A stretch of 64,000 bases of DNA from Roseburia sp. 1XD42-69 (lineage in GTDB: Bacteria; Bacillota; Clostridia; Lachnospirales; Lachnospiraceae): the NCBI RefSeq assembly GCF_003612565.1, contig NZ_RAZG01000009.1, positions 1 to 64,000 of the forward strand, given 5' to 3'. The notes below the pieces were generated by a model. It ran no database searches, was not told the DNA's origin, and worked only from the letters and a program-made list of their open reading frames with translations. Below are positions 35,678 through 44,091 of the stretch, piece by piece (positions within the stretch are counted from its first letter, which is position 1; the number at the start of each line of letters is the position of its first letter). Both the position numbers and the translations under genes were made by a program.

Positions 35678-36321
35678 CTATGACGTTTCCGCTGTTCATG
35701 CAGATGACAGTGTACGCCATCTGGGCAATATTTTGATTATGGGTCACCATAACCATGGTAAATCCCAGCTGTTTTTTCAGACGTACAATGTAGTCAAGGA
35801 CTGACCTTCCGGTTTTCTCGTCCAGTGCCCCGGCAGGCTCGTCCAGGTATAAAATCTTTGGATTTTTTGCCAGAGCCCTGGCCACGGAAACCCTCTGTTG
35901 TTCTCCGCCGCTTAATTCGTGGGGGTATTTATTCAGCTTATTTAAAAGGCCCACGGCGTCTATAATTTCCCGGTGATTTTTATTTCCTGCCAGGTCTGCT
36001 CCCATCTTCACATTTTTGTCTACATTTAAGTTGGGAAGCAGGAAATACTGCTGAAAAATATAACCGATGTTATCTTTTCTGAATTTCGTCAGCTCTTTGT
36101 CTGTCATAGAGGTAAGGTTTGCATTGTTATAAGATACCATTCCGCCATCCGCAGGTTAAAGTCCTGATATGACATTTAAGAGGGTGGACTTTCCGGAGCC
36201 GGATGTGCCCAGGATAACCACAAAATCCCCGTCTTTTATGGAGAGGGAGATACCTTTTAACACCTGGTTTTTGCTCTCCCCGCTTCCGTAACTTTTTTTC
36301 AGATTTTCAATTTTTATCCTT
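35658..36321 (-). pseudogene. ABC transporter ATPase with an in-frame stop
   Basis: The frame reads IKIENLKKSYGSGESKNQVL, Walker A LGTSGSGKSTLLNVISGL, then TAA at 36156-36158 followed in the same frame by PADGGMVSYNNANLTSMTD. The signature LSGGEQQRVSVARALA, Walker B ILYLDEP and the H-loop VTHNQNIAQM are intact. No ATG, GTG or TTG start is present upstream of IKIENL in frame before a stop. Start loss plus nonsense indicate a pseudogene, consistent with the broken permease behind it. It resembles MacB/LolD-type exporters. Confidence 0.8.
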
Positions 36322-36906
36322 TCAGATTCCTCCGTTTTTTATATGCTCTTCCATGAATAAAAGGCTTTTAAATACTTCCGTAAGCCTTTGGGAAATCTCT
36401 TCCCCGGTGTAGCTGCAAAGCCTGGTGGCGCACATGGTGGCAATGCCGTGGGTGTAGGTCCACAGATGCTGGTAGATTTTGTCTGCTGCCTGCCTGTTTA
36501 AGCCGTAGGATTCTTCTACGGAGTGCAGAATATCTTCGTAACTGGCATCGATTAAGGGCAGGATATGTTCCACAGTGGTGAGGGTGGATAAAGGGTTCAT
36601 AAAAAGAAGCTGGAATAGGGCGGGCTCTTCTATGGAAAAACGGATGTAGGCTGTTCCTACGCCTTTAAAGGCAATTTCTTCTTTCAGTCCTTCTATAACA
36701 TATTGCCTGTACAGTTCTTTTGCCCGGGTGATAACGTCGTTTTTCAGTTCCTCCATATTTGTATATACCGTAAAAATAGGCCGGGGGGAACTGCCCAGGC
36801 ATTTTCCCAGCTCTCTGGAAGTGATTTTGTCAATACCATGTGTCCTTGCGATTTCAAAAGCAGTATCCAGAATCTCGTTTTTTGTAAATTTCGCTTTTGG
36901 GGGCAT
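36322..36906 (-). CDS. TetR/AcrR family regulator
   Basis: 194 residues, starting MPPKAKFTKNEILDTAFEIA. The HTH is THGIDKITSRELGKCLGSSP followed by RPIFTVYTNMEEL. The C-terminal helical domain contains WTYTHGIATMCATRLCSYTG, of the TetR_C_13/WHG style. It is directly upstream of the decayed ABC transporter and was probably its regulator. It remains open, although its target operon is broken. Confidence 0.85.
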   Translation of the reverse strand: MPPKAKFTKNEILDTAFEIARTHGIDKITSRELGKCLGSSPRPIFTVYTNMEELKNDVITRAKELYRQYVIEGLKEEIAFKGVGTAYIRFSIEEPALFQLLFMNPLSTLTTVEHILPLIDASYEDILHSVEESYGLNRQAADKIYQHLWTYTHGIATMCATRLCSYTGEEISQRLTEVFKSLLFMEEHIKNGGI

Positions 36907-36960
36907 AGAAAGTCTCCTTTTTGTAAATGATGATTCCCGTTGTTTAGGGGGAAATTTGAG

Positions 36961-37007
36961 TGTGTTTCACACAACTTAAATCATGTGTTTTAAAACGTTT
37001 GATTTAA
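36961..37007. promoter_or_regulatory. Candidate TetR operators
   Basis: TGTGTTTCACACA (36961-36973) is a near-perfect palindrome. It is followed by TTAAATCA...TTGATTTAA (36976-37008), a second inverted repeat with a 15-bp spacer. Both lie 55-100 bp upstream of the TetR start on its promoter side. Confidence 0.45.
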
Positions 37008-37123
37008 TATAGCATATAAGGAAAAGTTCTGTCAAGATTTTTTTGATGTTTGAATCTCATTGGCATGGTGGTATACTGTATAGAGAAGAAGTTTTGCCTG
37101 ACTTTATAAAAGAGGGAACTAAG

Positions 37124-37632
37124 ATGATGAAAAAAAGTAAAAGAAAAGTCCTGGAATTGTTTGAAAGCGGTTATCCGGACAGTTTAGAGCCTGGAACTTA
37201 TTCCGCTTTGGCGGAAATCCATAGATACTTATTTGAGGATATTTATGATTTCGCAGGACTTGTAAGGGATGTAAATATTGCGATAAGCAGAGAAGACGAA
37301 GCAGTATTTATCAGCAGTAGAAAAGCATTATCTGGAAGCTATTTCCACTTTGGAAGGAATTATTTTTTGTCCTATACTTGACATGAACTGAGGGAAACGG
37401 CCGTAGTATGAGGATTTGGCTTGACCTGATTTTAAAGAAGGAAATTGGAAAAGCAGGATTATCTTCTGGAATGGAGAGAAGCCCCATTAAGGATATTGAG
37501 ATAAAACATCTGTTAAGGCAGGACCTTACCGACAGAGTTCATGACAGGGAATTGTACATGAAAGGCATTGACTATAGTTATTATTATGAGGGATACTCTG
37601 TTTATAAGACAGGAGAAACGCACAGGGATTAA
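37124..37632 (+). pseudogene. Decayed Fic-domain protein gene
   Basis: The first frame (ATG 37124) reads SGYPDSLEPGTYSALAEIHR and YLFEDIYDFAGLVRDVNIAI, the Fic N-terminal segment. A frameshift and deletion follow after RKALSG. The second part (37385-37632) reads [20 protein letters not shown], the EGNGR half of the Fic motif HxFxEGNGR, with a TGA just before it, then [15 protein letters not shown] and YSYYYEGY. The catalytic His and the loop before it are lost. Intact members would AMPylate targets, often as Fic-type toxins. Confidence 0.8.
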
Positions 37633-38346
37633 ATGGGAAATGATATGGAAGAGTTTGAGTTGGAGGGAATTACAATTTCCGTGGCAAAAAAGAAGATTAA
37701 AAATATGTATCTCCGGGTGACGCCCCCTAAGGGGGATGTGAAACTTACGGCCCCAATGGGAGTCAGCGATGACTGTATCCGGAAGTTTGCCTTGTCAAAA
37801 TTGGATTGGATGAAAAAACAGCGGGAACGGTGCAAATCAGTTTCCGCCGGGACAGAGAGGGATTTTGTTACAGGGGAGAGCTGTTACCTGTGGGGGAAGA
37901 GATACATACTTGATGTTCAGAATACGGATTACGGAAGCCGGGTTTTTCTGTCAGGAGAAAATCTGGTGTTAAGAATAGGACGTGAAAGCACGAAAGAAGA
38001 GCGGGAACGGGCGTTAAACGACTTTTACCGCAGGGAGCTAAGCCGGGCAGTGCCAGGTGTCCTTAAGAAGTGTGAAAAAATTGTGGGAGTGTCGGCAAAG
38101 GAATGGCGGATTAAGAATATGCGCACAAGATGGGGAACCTGCAATATTGCAAAACAGCGGATTTGGCTGAACCTTGCCCTTGCAAAAAAGCCCCCGGAGT
38201 GTCTTTGGTATGTGGTGGTGCATGAGCTGGTGCATTTGCTGGAGCGGAATCACAATGGAGTTTTTTATGGGTATATGGATGAGTTTTATCCTGGGTGGAG
38301 AGAAGTAAAAAAGAGGTTGAATGAGACAGAAGTAAATATTCTTTGA
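37633..38346 (+). CDS. YgjP-like zinc metallopeptidase (SprT/M48-like)
   Basis: 237 residues. The N-terminal part (ITISVAKKKIKNMYLRVTPP) is the beta-sheet typical of the YgjP/DUF45 family, and MRTRWGTCNIAKQRIWLNLA precedes the metal site. The zinc motif is HELVH in VVVHELVHLLERNHNGVFY, with the third His in RNHNGVFY. Cytosolic, function unknown; relatives are linked to restriction or repair. It starts directly after the fic remnant stop. It is one of few intact genes in this stretch. Confidence 0.85.
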   Translation: MGNDMEEFELEGITISVAKKKIKNMYLRVTPPKGDVKLTAPMGVSDDCIRKFALSKLDWMKKQRERCKSVSAGTERDFVTGESCYLWGKRYILDVQNTDYGSRVFLSGENLVLRIGRESTKEERERALNDFYRRELSRAVPGVLKKCEKIVGVSAKEWRIKNMRTRWGTCNIAKQRIWLNLALAKKPPECLWYVVVHELVHLLERNHNGVFYGYMDEFYPGWREVKKRLNETEVNIL

Positions 38347-38449
38347 TTTTTTCCATTTTTTCGGGCATGTACCTGAAAGCTGTCTGTAAGACATGCACAA
38401 ACTTGTCAGTTTTGTGGTTTGGATTTGCGTAAAGTGTATCTCTGCTCTG

Positions 38450-38822
38450 CTAGTGTCCTCGGCGAGGTCCGTTTTGCTTGCTGTGGGCAGAAATTTCGGG
38501 ATGGGAATGCTAACGGGCTGTGTCCTTTACGGAAGTCCGCACAGAGCTGAGCAGTAAAATGGGTTGGGAAAAATCTACAATTGCAACGCTTTTGCGCAGG
38601 CTGCAAAAGAAAGGCGTTATTTCAATGGAGGAGAGAGAAATCCATTACTATGCGCCAAATATTTCTAGGGAAGAGTATGTTAAATACAGGGAAAAAAGTT
38701 TAATAAACAAATTATATGAAGGCAGCACAAAGAAATTTATTGCTGCTTTTTGTCAAAGCGGTGATCTTACAGAAGACGATATTGATGAACTAAAAATGTT
38801 TTTTCAAGGGGAGAAAGAATAA
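38450..38822 (+). pseudogene. BlaI/MecI-type repressor with eroded N-terminus
   Basis: From 38520 (GTG) the frame reads VSFTEVRTELSSKMGWEKST, ATLLRRLQKKGVISMEERE and YYAPNISREEYVKYREKSL, the BlaI HTH recognition helix and dimer domain. Upstream in the same frame a TAA occurs, preceded by sequence like AEISGWEC, a compressed form of the usual first helix. About 30 N-terminal residues are therefore lost. BlaI repressors bind a palindromic operator and are cleaved after BlaR1 signalling. The next gene is a truncated BlaR1. Confidence 0.65.
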
Positions 38823-39824
38823 ATGACTGTTGAAAAGTATTTTACAGAAATTCTTAAAATTATCCTTGCGATGACATTTACTGGCAGTATCATATCCATT
38901 TTCCTATTTGCCATAAAGCCAATTATCAAAAACAAACTGCCAAAATCATTTCAATACTGTATGTGGTTTCCAGCAATCTTAGCATTGATATTACCTGTAT
39001 CCAAAGTTGTTATGATTCCAATACCCAGCACTTTAGCAACGTCAATGATATCAAGATATGATATGATTCAGAGGATTTCAGATAATGCCTTTAAAAAGCC
39101 TATACAATTTATGTCGGCTTGTCAGCTATCTGGCATATGTGGGAAATCTAAAAAAAATAATGTTACTGCAAACCAACAGGAAACAGTGTTGCTAAATCAG
39201 CTGTCAACATGTAAAAATACTCTGAAACCGTATAAAAATTCAATAGTTGCAACTCCTATTTTACTTGGTGTATTCCGTCCTGCAATTATTCTTCCAGATA
39301 AAATATATGAGGGCAGAAACCTGCAAAGTATTTTTATGCATGAAATTGAACACATAAAAAGGCATGACATTGCTGTTAAATGGCTGCTAATTTTTGCTGG
39401 TGCGTTACACTGGTTTAATCCAATGATACGTATTGTCCATGGGGAGATTAGCAAATCATGTGAGTTATCCTGTGATGAGTCTGTTATAAAAAACTTTAAT
39501 GAAGAAGAAATACAGCAGTACGGGAATACATTAATTGCAGTTGCAGCCGATACAATAAGGAAGACGCCTGTTTCCATAACGATGTTTGATAACAAAAAGA
39601 ATCTGAAAGAAACTTTGTGCGCTTTTGAGAAAAAGAATATCGTTGAAGCTTATGTGAATTTGGGAGAGTCAGAAGAAAGTATCACCAATGCAACGAGACT
39701 TATTATATGCCAGGATAAAAATCCCAGTCCTGAAATGAAAAGCGGGATACAGGCTGCAGGGGCAAGCTGTTCCCCAGCGGCTTCCAGGATTTCCCCACGG
39801 AATAATCTGCGGGATTTCGGATAA
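38823..39824 (+). pseudogene. BlaR1/MecR1-type M56 peptidase, 3'-truncated
   Basis: 333 codons. Membrane helices at about 10-30 and 43-60 precede GVFRPAIILPDKIYEGRNLQ and the zinc motif HEIEH in FMHEIEHIKRHDIAVKWLL, then ISKSCELSCDESVIK. After NLKETLCAFEKKN the family sequence ends. The last 50 codons are antisense sequence of the rrf2 remnant, and the sensor domain is absent. Zinc ligands are intact, so a short membrane protease could still be made, but signalling is unlikely. Confidence 0.7.
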
Positions 39825-39934
39825 GTTTATACCCGCCGCTTTGAAAATTCTTTTAAGGGCACATAACTGTCCATATCTTGAGCTGCCAGATCAAGCATCA
39901 GGCGCAGGGCATATCTTCCTTTTGTTGATATCAT
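39735..39934 (-). pseudogene. Rrf2/IscR-type regulator remnant
   Basis: ATG 39934 behind AAGGGGGATATTTT opens MISTKGRYALRLMLDLAAQD and VPLK, the exact Rrf2 N-terminus. After about 30 residues the frame shifts and jumps to YKLIRNPADYSV, then, in another frame, EILEAAGEQLAPAAC, which is the middle of the protein. The recognition helix and the cluster-binding Cys region are missing. It runs divergently from nifS, the usual neighbour of such regulators. The 3' end is fused to the blaR1 remnant. Confidence 0.7.
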
Positions 39935-39998
39935 AAAATATCCCCCTTAATATTTTTTAGTATAGCTTATCTGTTTTGGAAATGTCAACACCAATAAA

Positions 39999-40031
39999 CC
40001 TATTGACTTGATAGGAAAATAGTGTTAGGAT
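39999..40031 (+). promoter_or_regulatory. nifS promoter with palindromic operator
   Basis: TTGACT (40003-40008) and TAGGAT (40026-40031), 17 bp apart, form a promoter. CCTAT (39999-40003) and ATAGG (40011-40015) are inverted arms around the -35 box, a likely Rrf2 operator. The regulator beside it is broken, so control may be lost. Confidence 0.5.
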
Positions 40032-40052
40032 GTTTATGCAGGAGGAAAGAAT

Positions 40053-41276
40053 ATGGACAGATTAATTTATTTAGATAATGCGGCTACAACAAAGGTGAAG
40101 AGGGAAGTGATGGATGCCATGCTCCCCTATTTTTCAGAAAATTACGGAAACCCCTCTGCAATTTACACTTTTGCGGGCCAGGGAAAAAAGGCAGTTGATT
40201 TGGCCAGGGAACAGGCCGCAGGGCTGATTGGGGCAAAGCCGGAGGAAATATATTTTACCGCAGGGGGCAGCGAGTCGGACAACTGGGCGCTAAAAGCCGC
40301 CGCGGAGGCATATAAAGAAAAAGGGAAACATATCATCACAAGCAAAATAGAGCATCACGCCCTTTTGCACACCTGTGAATATCTGGAAAAACAGGGATTT
40401 GAAATCACCTATTTAGATGTGGATTCGGAAGGAAAAATTTCCGGGGAGAAATTAAAAGCAGCCATCCGGCCGGATACAATTTTGATTTCTATCATGATGG
40501 CAAACAATGAAATCGGAACTATAGAAGATGTGGCGGAGATTGGAAAAATTGCAAGGGAGGTGGGAGTGCCTTTCCATACCGATGCAGTGCAGTCTTACGG
40601 GCATATTCCAATTGATGTGGAGGAGATGAATATTGATATGCTCTCCGCCAGCGGCCATAAGTTTTACGGGCCAAAAGGGGTGGGGATTTTATATATCAAA
40701 AAGGGAATAAAAATCCGTTCCTTTATCCACGGAGGAACCCAGGAGAGGAACCGTCGGGCAGGAACTTTAAATGTGCCGGGAATCGTGGGCTTTGGAAAAG
40801 CGGCGGAGCTTGCAGGAAATTCCATGGAAAAGGATGTGGAGAAGATAACAGCCTTGCGGGATCATCTTATCCAAAGGGTTTTATCGGAAATTCCCTATTC
40901 CAGGTTAAACGGCCATAAAACAGACAGGCTTCCCGGAAACGCCAGTTTTTGTTTTCGGTTTATCGAAGGGGAATCCATGCTGATTCTTTTAGACCAGCTT
41001 GGTGTGTGCGCTTCCAGCGGATCCGCCTGCACTTCCGGTTCCTTAGACCCCTCCCACGTGCTTCTTGCCTTAGGGCTGCCCCATGAAATCGCCCATGGCT
41101 CTTTAAGGCTCACGCTGTCGGAGGAAACCAAAATGGAAGAGATTGATTTTGTGGCGGATGAGTTAAAGAAGATTATTGGGAGGCTTCGGGACATGTCCCC
41201 CTTATATGAGGATTTTCTGAAAAAGAAAAGTTCCGGGGCTTTTTGCGATAGATTGGAGGGATATTATGTACAGTGA
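40053..41276 (+). CDS. nifS: Cysteine desulfurase (NifS/IscS family)
   Basis: 407 residues behind GCAGGAGGAAAG. PLP enzyme of class V: YLDNAATTKVKREVMDAMLP at the start, FHTDAVQSYGHIPIDV, the PLP Lys in SASGHKFYGPKGVGILYIKK, and the active Cys in SSGSACTSGSLDPSHVLLA. It removes sulfur from cysteine and passes it to the scaffold encoded directly downstream, for Fe-S cluster assembly. The end overlaps nifU by 11 bp. Confidence 0.93.
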   Translation: MDRLIYLDNAATTKVKREVMDAMLPYFSENYGNPSAIYTFAGQGKKAVDLAREQAAGLIGAKPEEIYFTAGGSESDNWALKAAAEAYKEKGKHIITSKIEHHALLHTCEYLEKQGFEITYLDVDSEGKISGEKLKAAIRPDTILISIMMANNEIGTIEDVAEIGKIAREVGVPFHTDAVQSYGHIPIDVEEMNIDMLSASGHKFYGPKGVGILYIKKGIKIRSFIHGGTQERNRRAGTLNVPGIVGFGKAAELAGNSMEKDVEKITALRDHLIQRVLSEIPYSRLNGHKTDRLPGNASFCFRFIEGESMLILLDQLGVCASSGSACTSGSLDPSHVLLALGLPHEIAHGSLRLTLSEETKMEEIDFVADELKKIIGRLRDMSPLYEDFLKKKSSGAFCDRLEGYYVQ

Positions 41277-41703
41277 AAAAGTGATGGATCATTTTAACAA
41301 CCCCAGAAATGTGGGGGAACTAGATAACCCCAGCGGAGTGGGAACTGTGGGAAACGCAAAATGCGGGGATATTATGCGGATGTATTTGGACATTGACGAA
41401 AAGGGCGTAATCAGGGATGTGAAGTTTAAAACCTTTGGCTGCGGCGCAGCGGTGGCCACAAGCAGTATGGCCACGGAGCTGGTAAAAGGAAAAACGGTGG
41501 AAGAAGCCCTCACTGTCACCAACAAAGCGGTGATGGAGGCATTAGACGGACTTCCCCCGGTGAAGGTGCATTGTTCCCTTTTGGCGGAGGAGGCCATTCA
41601 TGCGGCTCTTTGGGATTATGCCCAGAAAAATAATCTTGTGATTGAGGGATTGAAAGAACCCGTGGAGGATATTTCGGAGATAGAAGAGGAAGAGGAGTAT
41701 TAA
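41266..41703 (+). CDS. nifU: Fe-S cluster scaffold NifU/IscU
   Basis: 145 residues. The three cluster-binding Cys are visible in GNAKCGDIMRMYL, FGCGAAVATSS and VHCSLLAEEAI. DHFNNPRNVGELDNPSGVG is the normal N-terminus. It receives sulfur from the overlapping nifS product. A Glu-rich tail (ISEIEEEEEY) ends the protein. Followed by a terminator at 41801-41832. Confidence 0.92.
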   Translation: MYSEKVMDHFNNPRNVGELDNPSGVGTVGNAKCGDIMRMYLDIDEKGVIRDVKFKTFGCGAAVATSSMATELVKGKTVEEALTVTNKAVMEALDGLPPVKVHCSLLAEEAIHAALWDYAQKNNLVIEGLKEPVEDISEIEEEEEY

Positions 41704-41800
41704 AAATTGCCGGGAAGAATTCAAGAAGTTACATTGAAAAACATTGCAATGTACTTGATACTGTTTAGAGCCGCAGTATCTTAAACCGCATAGGCGACAG

Positions 41801-41832
41801 GCAGCAGAGGGTAAAAACTCTGCTGTTTTTTG
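41801..41832 (+). terminator. Terminator of nifS-nifU
   Basis: CAGCAGAG and CTCTGCTG form a perfect 8-bp stem followed by TTTTTT. Confidence 0.8.
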
Positions 41833-41943
41833 ATTTAAAATGCTTTAGCGTATTTTAAAATTATTTCTTGGCGTTTTCAGGAATAGGGCGTATTATAATT
41901 ATGACCGATATGGTATTTTAAGTCATAAAGGGGAGAAAACTAT

Positions 41944-42307
41944 ATGCCTAGAAGTTTTACAGAACGAGAAAAAGAAAACATCAAAAGAAGTTTGCGGGAA
42001 GCCTTAAAGCTCATTTATCGGGAATATGATAAAAATAATTTTTTGTACGATTCGGACAGTGCGGATTTTACAATTTTGATGAACAAGTTATCAGAGGAAC
42101 AGGCAAAAAAATTGAGGAATCTTATCATATGAGCCAACAGATTTTTTAAGTCAGCCGTATTTGAAATTCAAGGTTAATGCGGATTTGGCGATGTCAGTTA
42201 TTTACTCTTTCATTATGAATATCAAAAATAAGGATATTCTTCTACAGAATCACATGGAAACTTTTGATTTTATAGTCGACCATTTGATTGACAGTTTGTA
42301 TGAATAG
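41944..42307 (+). pseudogene. TetR-type regulator lacking its HTH
   Basis: The frame starts MPRSFTEREKENIKRSLREA, a TetR-type N-terminus, but the recognition helices are absent: it passes directly to FLYDSDSADFTILMNKLSEE. At about 42130 it ends LII, and another frame continues EPTDFLSQPYLKFKVNADLA and HMETFDFIVDHLIDSLYE to a TAG at 42307. An internal deletion plus a frameshift explain this. Confidence 0.6.
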
Positions 42308-42320
42308 CAGGAGATAGAAA

Positions 42321-42490
42321 ATGAAAACAGAAGTTATAGAGAAGAATAATACAGAGGTTGCAGTTGTGAGCAGTGATGAACTGCTGATTACAGATGTCCA
42401 GTCGGCATTAGACTTGATTATGACAGTAAAATACGAAACGGCTGCACCAATATTGCCGTAAACAAGGAAGCTATTATAAACGATTTACTT
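42321..42490 (+). pseudogene. DUF4180 protein fragment
   Basis: ATG 42321 behind AGGAGAT reads MKTEVIEKNNTEVAVVSSDE and LLITDVQSALDLIMTVKYET, the DUF4180 N-terminus. A one-base loss near 42440 sends the frame to a stop at 42461; the other frame continues CTNIAVNKEAII before similarity stops around 42490. The last two thirds of the usual length are missing. Confidence 0.6.
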
Positions 42491-43085
42491 GTGGTATATT
42501 ATCCGATTCAACTTTTCTTGCATTTTCCTTAATGCTTTTTACTTCGTTAAGCATTGTAATTGTCGCTGTTCGATTATAGAAAACTGCTCTATATCTCTCT
42601 TTTTCCTTACTAGAGAGAGTGCCATTTGTTATTGCGTCACTATCTGAAACACCCGGCAGTAATCTCGTTATTCCAATAGCAGATGCAAACTGACTTAATT
42701 TAAGCATAGTCATATTGATATTATAATCTTGATATGATTTGGGAACTGCCATATCAAGACCTATGATAGCGAATACTTCTTCGGGATATTGTTGTGCCCA
42801 ATATAATGCTTCAATTCCTGACATGGAATGGGGACAAAGGATATAGGATGCTTCGATACCTTCCGCTTTTAGAGCAGCCCTTGTGTCTGCTAATATGGAT
42901 TCAATTCCTCTTTTTTTGTCAACGACATCACTGAAACCATATCCGAATTTCTCTACAACTACAATTCGATATTTACTGCTTAATCGTGAGTAAAGAGATT
43001 TGAAATCCAATATGGGAGAACAGGTTCCATCACCAGACATAAATACAAGTGTTTTTTCGCCGCTGTCGATTTGTTCCCAGCTGCA
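42474..43085 (-). pseudogene. Internal fragment of an alpha/beta hydrolase
   Basis: The frame contains SGEKTLVFMSGDGTCSPILD and YRIVVVEKFGYGFSDV, with the nucleophile elbow region CPHSMSGIEALYWAQQYPEE. Upstream of about 43085 the frame is closed and unrelated sequence begins, and the C-terminus stops after ESDNIPQV, before the usual catalytic His. Both ends are lost. It meets the DUF4180 fragment tail to tail. Confidence 0.65.
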
Positions 43086-43247
43086 TATCTATAAAATGCG
43101 TAGCAAAGCGCTTCTAAAGCGTCATAGCCACTAACCCCTGCTACTGCATTTAATATTACTTGTCTAATTATAGCGTATGCCGCCATATATGATAAGCAGT
43201 AAATGTCAAACCGGCAGGAACATATGGGGAAGGAGGGGACGCACATT

Positions 43248-43442
43248 ATGAACAGGACGTTAAACAGGGCATCCGAACAGCCGATAGCCGTGGATATTGA
43301 AAAATTATCCGCCATGCTTTCCTGCGGCCATGCCACGGCACGAAAAATTTGAGAACAGTCGCACGCAAAAATCACCATTGGGCGCAGGGTGTTATATTCC
43401 GTTGAAAGGGTGCGGGGTTATTCGGATTCTTTAGCGGAATAG
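43248..43442 (+). pseudogene. xis: Tn916-type excisionase with in-frame stop
   Basis: ATG 43248 behind AAGGAGGGG. The frame reads IEKLSAMLSCGHATARKI, a TGA at 43350-43352, then in the same frame EQSHAKITIGRRVLYSVERV and RGYSDSLAE to TAG. This is the whole winged-helix excisionase with one nonsense codon, probably from GGA. It lies 28 bp upstream of the integrase remnant, the normal order. Confidence 0.75.
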
Positions 43443-43469
43443 GGAGCGCACAGGGAAAGGAATGGTTTT

Positions 43470-43856
43470 ATGGCAGGAAGAAAAGACAGCAGAGGAAGGA
43501 ATCTGCATACAGGTGAAAGCCAAAGGAAAGACGGAAGCTATATGTACCGTTATACGGACAGACGGAGCGGGAAACGCCTGACGGTCTATGCGGGGGATTC
43601 GCACAGCACAATCAAGCTGATACATGCGCTTTTATACCCTGCGCTGGAAAGGGCGGCAGATGATGACATTATCCGCAAAAACCCTGCCAAAAATGCCCTG
43701 TCGGGCAGTTATGGGGAAACGGCGGGGGAGAGGGGCGCGCTGACGCTGGGACAGCAGGAGAAGCTGTCTGCATTTATGAGGGAAAGCGGCATATACAATG
43801 CGTACGGCCCCAAAAAGCAGTTTATAAAAATTTTAGGAACCTGCAAACCCGCATAA
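43470..43856 (+). pseudogene. int: Tn916-type tyrosine integrase, internally deleted
   Basis: The N-terminal arm-binding domain reads MAGRKDSRGRNLHTGESQRK and DGSYMYRYTDRRSGKRLTVY. After AGD it jumps to STIKLIHALLYPALERAADD and IIRKNPAKNALSG in the core-binding domain, then ends GTCKPA without any catalytic Arg, His or Tyr. The catalytic domain is absent. Together with xis it is the relic of an old integrated element. Confidence 0.8.
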
Positions 43857-43887
43857 ACACTGGGCTTGCAAGAATTATCAGAAAATA

Positions 43888-43930
43888 TTAGCACTCATCT
43901 CTTGACAGTGCTAACAAACGGTGCTATAGT
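43888..43930 (+). promoter_or_regulatory. CIRCE operator and promoter of clpB
   Basis: TTAGCACTC (43888-43896), 9 bp, CAGTGCTAA (43906-43914) matches the CIRCE element bound by HrcA with one mismatch. TTGACA (43902-43907) and TATAGT (43925-43930), 17 bp apart, form a sigma-A promoter overlapping the operator, so HrcA would block it. clpB starts 160 bp downstream. Confidence 0.85.
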
Positions 43931-44091
43931 TCACTTAAACCAGTAAAGGAATGCAGGAATTGAAAAAAAGGTTATAATTTTTTAAAAAATCGAAAATCCT
44001 ATGATACAGGCATAATTTACCGGTTTACACACAGCAGTACTGACCGTAAATGGCAGCAGTTTTGTCTGCGCCGCAAGAGAGGGGTGTTATT

